From NCBI GenBank assembly GCA_902596915.1, contig CACJVQ010000002.1:38879-102878 (forward strand): DNA of 64,000 bases, in the 5' to 3' direction. The position numbers and the translations under genes were made by a program. Positions 9,716 through 17,511 of this stretch are shown here, piece by piece. The notes under the pieces are model-generated. The model saw only the letters and a list, made by a program, of their open reading frames with translations, made no database searches and was not told where the DNA came from. This DNA is from an uncultured Pelagibacteraceae bacterium. Its GTDB lineage: Bacteria; Pseudomonadota; Alphaproteobacteria; Pelagibacterales; Pelagibacteraceae. Position 1 is the stretch's first letter. The number at the start of each line of letters is the position of its first letter.

Positions 9716-10638
9716 TTACTCAAATTATATGCAAAATTAGAACCAAGATTATCTTTTAATTCGTTATTAAATTTAGCAGCCTCAGCTCCATCTATAATTC
9801 TGTGATCATATGAGAGGGATAGTGGAAGCATGGTTCTTGGAACAAATTTACCATCAATAAATACCTGTTTTTTATAACTTCTACCAACGCCAAGTATAGC
9901 AACTTCTGGAAAGTTAATTATTGGTGTAAAAAACGATCCACCTATGCCACCTAAGCTTGTGATAGTCATTGATCCTCCAAAGAACTCTTTTTTATCAATT
10001 TTTAAATTTCTACAATCATCACTTACTTTTTTTAATTCCTCACTTAACTGATTGATATCTTTTTGATTAGCATCTCTAATTTTAGGAACCATAAGTCCAT
10101 GTTGAGTATCAACTGCGATACCAACATGAAAATACTTTTTAAAAGTAATCTTTCCATTTTCAATATCATCAATTGATGAATTAAATGATGGAAATTTTTT
10201 TAGTGAAAGTACTAATGCTTTTATAATAAATGCAAGAGGAGTAATTTTTATTCTTTCTCCTGTATAATTATCTTTTATTGAACTTCTAAATTCTTCCATT
10301 TCTGTAATATCAGCCTCATCATGGTTAGTTACATGTGGAATGTTTGTCCACGAATTTACAAGATGTGGAGCTGCTATTTTTTTTACTCTAGGAATATCTT
10401 TAATTTCAACTTCCCCAAAATCTGAATGTTGATATTCACTTTTAATAATTTTTTCTTTTTGTCTTTCACTATTATTCTGAGGATGATTGATTCTAGATGA
10501 GACAAAATCTTTTAAATCTTTTTCAACAACTCTACCTGACCTCTCTGTTCCCTTAACATTATTTATATCTACTCCCAGTTCTCTTGCAAATTTTCTAACT
10601 TTTGGACTTGCAGATATTTTATTTGATTGATCAGACAT
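9712..10638 (-). CDS. aceF: Pyruvate dehydrogenase E2 core, lacking a lipoyl domain
   Basis: This is a short dihydrolipoamide acetyltransferase of 308 residues. It starts directly with a peripheral-subunit-binding domain (residues 11-46, SPKVRKFARELGVDI). A linker follows, then the trimeric catalytic core ending in the acyltransferase motif YDHRIIDGAEA with His279 and Asp283. Usual E2 proteins carry one to three lipoyl domains before this point; here there is none, and no in-frame upstream extension is possible because aceE ends one base before the ATG. The lipoyl arm is instead on the E1 protein encoded immediately upstream. The E3 gene (lpd) is not in the window. Confidence 0.9.
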   Translation of the reverse strand: MSDQSNKISASPKVRKFARELGVDINNVKGTERSGRVVEKDLKDFVSSRINHPQNNSERQKEKIIKSEYQHSDFGEVEIKDIPRVKKIAAPHLVNSWTNIPHVTNHDEADITEMEEFRSSIKDNYTGERIKITPLAFIIKALVLSLKKFPSFNSSIDDIENGKITFKKYFHVGIAVDTQHGLMVPKIRDANQKDINQLSEELKKVSDDCRNLKIDKKEFFGGSMTITSLGGIGGSFFTPIINFPEVAILGVGRSYKKQVFIDGKFVPRTMLPLSLSYDHRIIDGAEAAKFNNELKDNLGSNFAYNLSK

Positions 10639-13600
10639 TTACATTTTTGTTGGCATGGGTTTATTTTTATCGATTTTATACTTTTTGAATGCATCTTCAG
10701 CATACTTTGATGCAACAAGCTGTTCATTGGCTAAGACGCTAAGGCTATAAGCAACTATGTGTTCTTTATCTACTTCAAAAAAATTTCTTAAGTTTTTTCT
10801 TGTGTCACTTCTTCCATATCCATCAGTACCTAATGAATAAAAGCTCTTTTTTGTAAAAGGTCTTATTTGATCAGCATTTATTCTCATATAGTCAGTGGCT
10901 GTAAGGATAGGACCTTGTTGTTTGCCTAAACATTCCTCTACATATGATTTTTTATTTGTTTCTGCGGGATTTAGAAGGTTAAATCTTTCAACTTCCATTC
11001 CATTTTTTCTTAACTCATTAAAACTAGTAACACTCCAAACTTCACTATCGACCTGATATTCTTTTTTGAGAATTTCTGATGCTGCCATCATTTCTCTTAG
11101 TATTGTTCCAGAGCCTAATAATTGAATTTTTACATCTTTAGAATCTGATGTTTCTTTAATTTTGTACATTCCCTTGAGAATTCCATCCTCACAATCCTTT
11201 GGCATTTCGGGGTGAGAGTAATTTTCATTCATTGTAGTAATATAATAAAAAATATTTTCATTTTTTTCGTGCATCCTTCTTAAACCTTCTCTAAAAATCA
11301 CAGCTAATTCATAATGGAATGTTGGATCATAAGAAATGCAGTTTGGAATTGTTGATGCTAACAAATGGCTATGACCATCTTGGTGTTGAAGACCTTCTCC
11401 TGCAAGTGTTGTTCTTCCTGCAGTCGCACCAATTAAAAAACCTCTCGCTTGACTATCTCCTGCAGCCCAAGCAAAATCTCCAATTCTTTGAAAGCCAAAC
11501 ATAGAATAGAAAAGATAAATTGGTATCATTTCAATATCATGATTTGTATATGCTGTTCCAGCTGCTATCCAAGAAGACATTGAACCGGCTTCTGTAATAC
11601 CTTCTTCTAATACCTGACCACTTTTTTCTTCTCTATAAGATGAAAGTTGTGCTGAGTCCTCTGGCTCATATTTTTGGCCTTCATGAGCATAAATACCTAT
11701 TTTTTGAAAGAAACCTTCCATTCCAAATGTTCTAGCTTCATCGGGAATAATTGGAACTAATTTTGGTGCAACATTTTTATCTCTCAAAAGATTTGTTAGC
11801 ATTCTTACTAATGCCATTGTTGTGGACATTTCCTTTTCCCCAGTAGACTTTTTCATAAAATCAAAAATATCTTTCACTGGAGCTTTAATCGGTTTTGAAT
11901 ATGATGTTCTCTCTGGTATAAAACCACCAAGTTCTAGTCTTCTTTTTTTTAAGTATTTAATCTCTTCAGAATTTTCGCCTGGTTTGAAATATTCAATATT
12001 TTTGACTTGAGAGTCTGTTAAAGGAACATCAAACCTATCTCTATAATACATTAAATCGTCAACATCTAATTTCTTTTGTTGGTGAGTAGTGTTTACACTT
12101 TCACCACTTTTACCCATACCATAGCCTTTTATAGTTTTGGCTATTATAACTGTGGGACTTCCTTTGTGATTGACCGCTTTATCATATGCAGCATAAACTT
12201 TATGAGGATCATGACCTCCTCTATTCAATCGCCAAATATCAGTATCTGACATTGATGAAACTAATTCTGTAGTTTCAGGATATTTGCCAAAAAACTTTTC
12301 TCTTACATATAGTCCATTTCTTGCTTTAAATGCTTGATATTCACCATCTACGGTCTCATTCATAATTTTTACTAAATGTCCCGTCTTATCATTTGCTAAA
12401 AGTGAGTCCCAATAAGATCCCCAAATAACTTTTAAAACATTCCAGCCGCCGCCTCGAAAAATACCCTCTAATTCTTGAATTATTTTTCCATTTCCTCTTA
12501 CTGGACCGTCTAATCTTTGTAAGTTGCAGTTTACAACAAATATTAAATTATCTAAATTTTCACGCGCCGCTAAACCAATTGCCCCAAGTGACTCAGGTTC
12601 ATCCATTTCTCCATCTCCAAGAAAAGCCCAAACTTTTCTTCCCTCATCTTTAATCAATCCTCTATTAATTAGGTATTTCATAAATCTCGCTTGATATATT
12701 GCTAGCATTGGACCAATACCCATTGAAACTGTTGGAAACTGCCAAAAATTTGGCATTAGCCAAGGATGAGGATAAGATGAAAGTCCACCAGTTTGTACTT
12801 CTTGTCTAAATCTATCTAACTGCTTTTCATTTAGTCTTCCCTCAAGAAAAGCTCTTGCATACATACCTGGTGCACTATGACCTTGAAAATATACTAGATC
12901 ACCTCCAAATTTATTATTTTTTGCTCGCCAAAAATGATTCATACCAACATCATATAACGTTGCAGCTGATGCAAATGTTCCTATGTGACCGCCAAGTTCA
13001 GGATATTTTTTATTTGCTCTTACTACCATAGCAGCAGCATTCCATCTAATTAATGATCTTAACTTACGTTCTATGTTTTGATCTCCAGGTGATCTTTTTT
13101 CCTCTTCAGGTGGTATAGTATTTACATATGGAGTAGTTTGAGTATGAGGAATTTTAGATCCAGCTTTGTAAGATTGATCAATTAATTGTTTAATTAAAAA
13201 ATGAGCTCTTTCAGAACCATCATTTTGTAGAACTGCACTTAAGGAATCTAGCCACTCTTTAGTTTCGACAGGATCAATATCGTCGTTACTACTAACCATT
13301 TTAACTTCATTAATCAATCTTGTTTGCTTGATTAGTTTTGGCTCTATAACTTTTGTTTCAACTTTTAAGTCAGATTTTGTAGCAGTTTCTGCTTCCTCTA
13401 TTAATTTCTCTGTTGAAGGTGGGATTTTTTCGTCTAAGGTTTTGCTAATTGTCTCATGTTCAGCTTTGTTTTCCGAAGATAGAGTTAATATTAAATCACC
13501 TTTTGAAACTTTATCACCAATTTTTACATTTATATTTTCAATTATGCCTTCATAATTGGATGGTACTTCAACGCTTGATTTATCACTTTCCAAAGTGACA

Positions 13601-13704
13601 ACAGGGTCATTTTTATTGATTTTGTCCCCTTTTTTTACAAGTACTTCGATTATTTCAACACTTTCAAAGTCTCCTATATCAGGAACTAATAAATCTAGAT
13701 TCAT
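10639..13704 (-). CDS. aceE: Pyruvate dehydrogenase E1 (homodimeric type) with an N-terminal lipoyl domain
   Basis: The 1021-residue protein is about 130 residues longer than usual AceE. Residues 1-77 form a lipoyl domain with the lipoylation motif ESDKSSVEVPS, making Lys42 the attachment site. A charged linker runs to about residue 145. The remainder is a complete homodimeric E1: the thiamine diphosphate motif GDGEMDEPESLG through CNLQRLDGPVRGN, and the pyrimidine/transketolase-like domains with GLQHQDGHSH. It decarboxylates pyruvate and reductively acetylates lipoamide. It is the first gene of the aceE-aceF-oxygenase-EamA cluster. The fusion lies in one open frame with no sign of a sequencing join. 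Confidence 0.93.
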   Translation of the reverse strand: MNLDLLVPDIGDFESVEIIEVLVKKGDKINKNDPVVTLESDKSSVEVPSNYEGIIENINVKIGDKVSKGDLILTLSSENKAEHETISKTLDEKIPPSTEKLIEEAETATKSDLKVETKVIEPKLIKQTRLINEVKMVSSNDDIDPVETKEWLDSLSAVLQNDGSERAHFLIKQLIDQSYKAGSKIPHTQTTPYVNTIPPEEEKRSPGDQNIERKLRSLIRWNAAAMVVRANKKYPELGGHIGTFASAATLYDVGMNHFWRAKNNKFGGDLVYFQGHSAPGMYARAFLEGRLNEKQLDRFRQEVQTGGLSSYPHPWLMPNFWQFPTVSMGIGPMLAIYQARFMKYLINRGLIKDEGRKVWAFLGDGEMDEPESLGAIGLAARENLDNLIFVVNCNLQRLDGPVRGNGKIIQELEGIFRGGGWNVLKVIWGSYWDSLLANDKTGHLVKIMNETVDGEYQAFKARNGLYVREKFFGKYPETTELVSSMSDTDIWRLNRGGHDPHKVYAAYDKAVNHKGSPTVIIAKTIKGYGMGKSGESVNTTHQQKKLDVDDLMYYRDRFDVPLTDSQVKNIEYFKPGENSEEIKYLKKRRLELGGFIPERTSYSKPIKAPVKDIFDFMKKSTGEKEMSTTMALVRMLTNLLRDKNVAPKLVPIIPDEARTFGMEGFFQKIGIYAHEGQKYEPEDSAQLSSYREEKSGQVLEEGITEAGSMSSWIAAGTAYTNHDIEMIPIYLFYSMFGFQRIGDFAWAAGDSQARGFLIGATAGRTTLAGEGLQHQDGHSHLLASTIPNCISYDPTFHYELAVIFREGLRRMHEKNENIFYYITTMNENYSHPEMPKDCEDGILKGMYKIKETSDSKDVKIQLLGSGTILREMMAASEILKKEYQVDSEVWSVTSFNELRKNGMEVERFNLLNPAETNKKSYVEECLGKQQGPILTATDYMRINADQIRPFTKKSFYSLGTDGYGRSDTRKNLRNFFEVDKEHIVAYSLSVLANEQLVASKYAEDAFKKYKIDKNKPMPTKM

Positions 13705-13781
13705 TTTTGTAATATATATATATCAATATTTGCTAAAAAAATAATTTACATTATTAATTATGTATAAAAACTGTACAAATT

Positions 13782-13858
13782 GCGCCTGTAGCTCAATTGG
13801 ATAGAGCGCTTGGCTACGGACCAGGAGGTTCTGGGTTCAACTCCTAGCAGGCGCACCA
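13782..13858 (+). tRNA. tRNA-Arg (anticodon ACG)
   Basis: A complete cloverleaf can be folded. The acceptor stem is GCGCCTG/CAGGCGC, the D arm is GCTC..GAGC, and the anticodon stem CTTGG/CCAGG surrounds loop CTACGGA with anticodon ACG. The T loop is GTTCAAC, and a genome-encoded CCA ends the gene. The ACG anticodon is normally edited to ICG by TadA and reads CGU/CGC/CGA. Confidence 0.97.
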
Positions 13859-13872
13859 AAACGAAAGGATAA

Positions 13873-13956
13873 ATGAAAATATCACTTGAAAAATCTGTAA
13901 TATATTTCTTTTGTTTAGTTTTATTATTTATACTAATTATGGCAATAATCCTTTAA
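13873..13956 (+). CDS. 27-residue hydrophobic membrane peptide
   Basis: A short frame starts with ATG at 13873, eight bases after the Shine-Dalgarno-like AAAGGA at 13864-13869. It encodes MKISLEKSV followed by one continuous hydrophobic helix of about 18 residues. Its stop codon TAA shares a base with the ATG of the thioesterase gene (TAATG at 13954-13958), so the two are probably translationally coupled. I do not recognise a family. It could be a genuine single-pass small protein or a leader peptide whose translation sets thioesterase expression. Confidence 0.5.
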   Translation: MKISLEKSVIYFFCLVLLFILIMAIIL

Positions 13957-14381
13957 TGAAAAAAAAATTTGAACAATTAAGTAATAAGCCAAGCTACATG
14001 AAGCATAATGGTGGTTTATTATTTAGATCAATTACTAAAAAAAAATTTGAGTTTAAAACTAAGATTAAAAAAACGCATTTAAATAAAGCTGGGATAACCC
14101 ATGGCGGTTATATTTGTACAATCATTGATGCTGGTGCAGGCACTGCTTGTCATAGAGCAAGTGGTAATAAACCATGTGTAACTATTTCATTGGATATAAA
14201 ATTTATAGCTCCCTCGAACATAGGAGATGAATTATTGGGAACAGCAGAAATTCAAAAAGTTACAAAGTCAATGATATTTATAAATTGCAAACTAAAGTGT
14301 AAAAATAAATTAATTGCAAGTGCGGTTGGGATTTGGAAAATTTTAAGAAGAGCTCTTCCAAATGCTGGACTAGGTGGATAA
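13956..14381 (+). CDS. Hotdog-fold thioesterase (PaaI-like)
   Basis: The protein (141 residues from the ATG at 13956) matches the PaaI/YbgC-like acyl-CoA thioesterase group. The sequence THLNKAGITHGGYICTIIDAGAGTA is the typical (N/H)xxGxxHGG(x)n(D/E) active-site helix, and VTISLDIKFIAPSNIGDELLGTA is the following strand pair. It probably hydrolyses a small acyl- or aryl-CoA. The frame is open 45 bases further upstream, but ATG 13956 is chosen because it is coupled to the stop of the small peptide before it. It ends 3 bp from the convergent TRAP permease. Confidence 0.82.
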   Translation: MKKKFEQLSNKPSYMKHNGGLLFRSITKKKFEFKTKIKKTHLNKAGITHGGYICTIIDAGAGTACHRASGNKPCVTISLDIKFIAPSNIGDELLGTAEIQKVTKSMIFINCKLKCKNKLIASAVGIWKILRRALPNAGLGG

Positions 14382-14384
14382 GTT

Positions 14385-16370
14385 TTATTTTCTTAATTGA
14401 AGAATAAATATTGGCAACACTAAAACTAAGCCAATAATTGATGAACTTAAACCAGGCGCAATAAATAATAGTGAAATAATTCCCAAATACCATCTTTGAA
14501 AACTAGAAACTTTTTTAAATAGATAGCCTGTAAATCCAATACCAATCAAACCAATTCCAATCATTGCAGATATTAAAGTTACAAAAAAATCATAAAAATT
14601 AAATCCTTGGGCAACCAGTAGTAGAGATGGTGAATAAACAAATACAAAAGGCACAAGAGCTTTTGCAATTCCTAACCTAAATGCTGTATTACCTGTAGTA
14701 AATGGATTTGATCCTGCAATTCCAGCGGCAGCGTACGCTGCAAGGGCAACAGGGGGTGTTATGTCAGCTAAAACACCATAATAAAATACAAAAAAGTGAG
14801 AAACAATTGGCTCAATTTGTAATTGAGTAAGAGCTGGTGCTGCAACAGCAACTAGTATTATATATGTTGCTGTAGTTGGTACTCCTGTACCCATAAATAT
14901 GCATGATATAGCAATTAATATTAATGAAAAAAATAATGTTAGATCAGCTAAAGAAAAATAATTAAATGGTAAAAAGGTTAAAAAGAAACCTCCAATATCA
15001 CCAGCCGTTTGAATTACTACATACCCTAATCTAAAGCCAACGCCTGTAAGTGTAACTACACCAACAATAATTCCAATTGATGTTGCAGCAGCTCCAACTG
15101 CTAAAGTATTCTTTGCACCTCTTGCAAGACACTCAAATAAGTCGTTAAAAGTAAGTCTATTTTTTTTTCTGATAAATCCAATAACGACACATGCAATTAT
15201 TCCATTTACTGCAGCATAATCTGGAGTCCGACCAATTAAAATTAAATATACCAAGATAAACAACGGAACTATTGAAAGCCAATTGTCTTGTATAATTTTT
15301 ATAAATTTAGGAACTTCACTTTCATTTAAACCTCTAAGTCCTAGTTTTTTTGCCTCTAAATGAACCATTACAAATATTCCAAAATAGTGAAGCAATGCTG
15401 GAATTAACGCAGCTGCTAAAATATCTCTTAAAGGTAATTCTAAATATTCTACCATAATAAATGCTGCAGCCCCTAAGATTGGAGGGGTTATTTGTCCACC
15501 AGTAGATGCTGTGGCTTCTACAGCACCAGAAAAATGTGGAGGATATCCAACTTTTTTCATTGCAGGTATTGTTAAAGATCCAGTTGTTACTGTATTTGCA
15601 ATTGAAGACCCAGATATGGTTCCTAAAAATGCTGAAGAAAAAATTGCTACTTTTGCTGGTCCTCCAGAATATCGTCCAGCTATTACCATTGCTAAATCAA
15701 TAAATAATTGTCCTAGTCCTATTCGTGTTGCAAGTACACCAAATAGAATAAATAAAAAAACATATTGAGCCATAACACCAACAGCTATTCCATAAATTCC
15801 TTGGTTAGTTATATAAATGTGATTTACAAACCCTGCCCAACTGCTGCCACCGTGCTTTAAAGCTCCAGGGAAAATAGGACCATAAAGTGCAAAAATCATA
15901 AATATTACACATATTAACGGCAGTGTGTATCCAATAGATCTTCTTGCAGCTTCAAGGGTCAAAATTATAAGTATTGATCCCATGATAACTTCAGTACTTG
16001 ATGGATTTCCTACTCTACTAGCTAATATTTCAGGAGGCAATAAAGGTAGATAAAGTGCAGTTATTATAACTAGAATTGAAAAAATAATATCTATTATAGG
16101 AACTTTACTTTTTGATTTTTCATCAGGAAAACTTTTCCAATTATAAAATAGAAATACTAGACCAACTACAAAAGAAATATGAATTCCTCTATGAAGTATA
16201 TCTCTAATTGTTCCAAATCCTGAAGCATAAAAATGGTAAATTGACATTGTAACTAGTGCAATAAACGTCAATAATTTCAGAAAATTTTTTAATTTTCTTT
16301 CGTTACTTTTTATTTCAAACTTTTCTTCAAGTTTTGAAACTTCCTCAGGAGAAATATTAAATTGAGACAT
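14385..16370 (-). CDS. TRAP transporter fused permease (TAXI type)
   Basis: This 661-residue polytopic membrane protein fuses the DctQ-like small subunit (roughly residues 35-110) to the DctM-like large subunit. Recognisable DctM features are the GSSIANTVTTGSLTIPAMKK and GTGVPTTATYIILVAVAAPAL segments. It takes up an organic acid-like solute with a sodium or proton gradient and works with the TAXI-family binding protein encoded 57 bp upstream. A 10-bp stem-loop lies in that gap, with AGGG of its 3' arm about 6 bases from the ATG, which could limit permease translation relative to the binding protein. Confidence 0.92.
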   Translation of the reverse strand: MSQFNISPEEVSKLEEKFEIKSNERKLKNFLKLLTFIALVTMSIYHFYASGFGTIRDILHRGIHISFVVGLVFLFYNWKSFPDEKSKSKVPIIDIIFSILVIITALYLPLLPPEILASRVGNPSSTEVIMGSILIILTLEAARRSIGYTLPLICVIFMIFALYGPIFPGALKHGGSSWAGFVNHIYITNQGIYGIAVGVMAQYVFLFILFGVLATRIGLGQLFIDLAMVIAGRYSGGPAKVAIFSSAFLGTISGSSIANTVTTGSLTIPAMKKVGYPPHFSGAVEATASTGGQITPPILGAAAFIMVEYLELPLRDILAAALIPALLHYFGIFVMVHLEAKKLGLRGLNESEVPKFIKIIQDNWLSIVPLFILVYLILIGRTPDYAAVNGIIACVVIGFIRKKNRLTFNDLFECLARGAKNTLAVGAAATSIGIIVGVVTLTGVGFRLGYVVIQTAGDIGGFFLTFLPFNYFSLADLTLFFSLILIAISCIFMGTGVPTTATYIILVAVAAPALTQLQIEPIVSHFFVFYYGVLADITPPVALAAYAAAGIAGSNPFTTGNTAFRLGIAKALVPFVFVYSPSLLLVAQGFNFYDFFVTLISAMIGIGLIGIGFTGYLFKKVSSFQRWYLGIISLLFIAPGLSSSIIGLVLVLPIFILQLRK

Positions 16371-16376
16371 AATAAT

Positions 16377-16400
16377 GCCCTAGGTCTAATGACCTAGAGC
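16377..16400 (-). promoter_or_regulatory. Stem-loop between TRAP binding-protein and permease genes
   Basis: Read on the minus strand, arms GCTCTAGGTC and GACCTAGGGC pair over 10 positions (one T-G) around the tetraloop ATTA. No T tract follows, so it is not a classical terminator. Its position between a binding-protein gene and its permease gene fits an mRNA-stability or translation-limiting element. Confidence 0.6.
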
Positions 16401-16427
16401 ACAATATATTTAAGAATACTTATAAAT

Positions 16428-17435
16428 TTAATTTATAAGTCCTGCTTCTTTATAGAACTTTTCTGCACCAGGATGTAATGGCACTCCTACTCCAGAAAGA
16501 GCTGTATCAGGCGTTATTGTTTTACCTTTAGCATGACCAACATCCATAAGCTTTCTAGATTCTTTATTCCATAGAGCTTTGGTTATTTGATATATTAGCT
16601 CGTTATCTTCTTTTGCAGAGGTAAACCATTGAGCACCGACTGCTACAGTATTTACTTCATCAACACCTTCGTAAGTTCCTGAAGGAATTGGGCTTTGTGA
16701 GAAAAATCCATATTTTGAAGTTAATGCTTTCGCTCCTGCACCGTCTATAGGAACTAATTTTACATCAACTGCAGATGCTAACTCAACAATTGCTCCTGTT
16801 GGAAAACCTGCTACAACAAAAATTGCATCAACTTTACCATTTCTTAATGCATCTGTAGCTGCTTTACCTTTCAGAGCCTCAGCTTTTACGTCACTAGTGC
16901 TTAGACCATTAGATTCTAAAATTAATTTAGCATCAACATACGTACCAGATCCAGGTTCATCGAGTGACACTCTTTTACCTTTTAGATCTTTAACAGAATT
17001 TATATTGCTTTTTTTAAGAGCAACTAAATGTATGTGTTCTTGAAATAGTGCTGCGATAGTTCTTAAATCTTTTGCTGGTTCTTTTCCTTCCATAGTACCA
17101 GTGCCAGTGTAAGCCCAATAAGCAACATCAGACTGTGCAAATCCTGAATTTCTTAAACCTGAAATTATAGCATTTACATTATCTACTGATCCTCTTGATG
17201 AAACAGCTGACGCAATTAAGTTAGGAACTCCACAACTTCCACCTTTACCACATTCTCTTGATCCTGGCGGTTTAGAAATTGCATTTGCAATCATTCCACC
17301 AACTGGATAATAAGTGTAAGCTGTTCCTCCTGTACCAATTGTAAAAAATTTTAGTTCTTGAGCAAACGATTTACCTGACAAACCAAGCGTCAGAAGTAAT
17401 ATCATTAGAGAACTTTTGAATAAGTTTTTAATCAT
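16428..17435 (-). CDS. TAXI-family TRAP transporter solute-binding protein
   Basis: This periplasmic receptor (335 residues from the ATG at 17435) has a Sec signal peptide, MIKNLFKSSLMILLLTLGLS, with a likely cut after SGKSFAQ. The mature start, ELKFFTIGTGGTAYTYYPVGG, is the hallmark of the TAXI family. I prefer ATG 17435 over the GTG at 17441 because GGAG at 17441-17444 is 5 bases before the ATG and overlaps the GTG. TAXI proteins bind compounds such as glutamate or other small organic acids; the ligand here is not determinable. It is the first gene of the transporter pair. Confidence 0.92.
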   Translation of the reverse strand: MIKNLFKSSLMILLLTLGLSGKSFAQELKFFTIGTGGTAYTYYPVGGMIANAISKPPGSRECGKGGSCGVPNLIASAVSSRGSVDNVNAIISGLRNSGFAQSDVAYWAYTGTGTMEGKEPAKDLRTIAALFQEHIHLVALKKSNINSVKDLKGKRVSLDEPGSGTYVDAKLILESNGLSTSDVKAEALKGKAATDALRNGKVDAIFVVAGFPTGAIVELASAVDVKLVPIDGAGAKALTSKYGFFSQSPIPSGTYEGVDEVNTVAVGAQWFTSAKEDNELIYQITKALWNKESRKLMDVGHAKGKTITPDTALSGVGVPLHPGAEKFYKEAGLIN

Positions 17436-17511
17436 TTTCACTCCAATCTATTAATTATTATTACTATTTAATATTAATCAATTATTATTGTCTATATAAA
17501 TTTAGAAGTAT

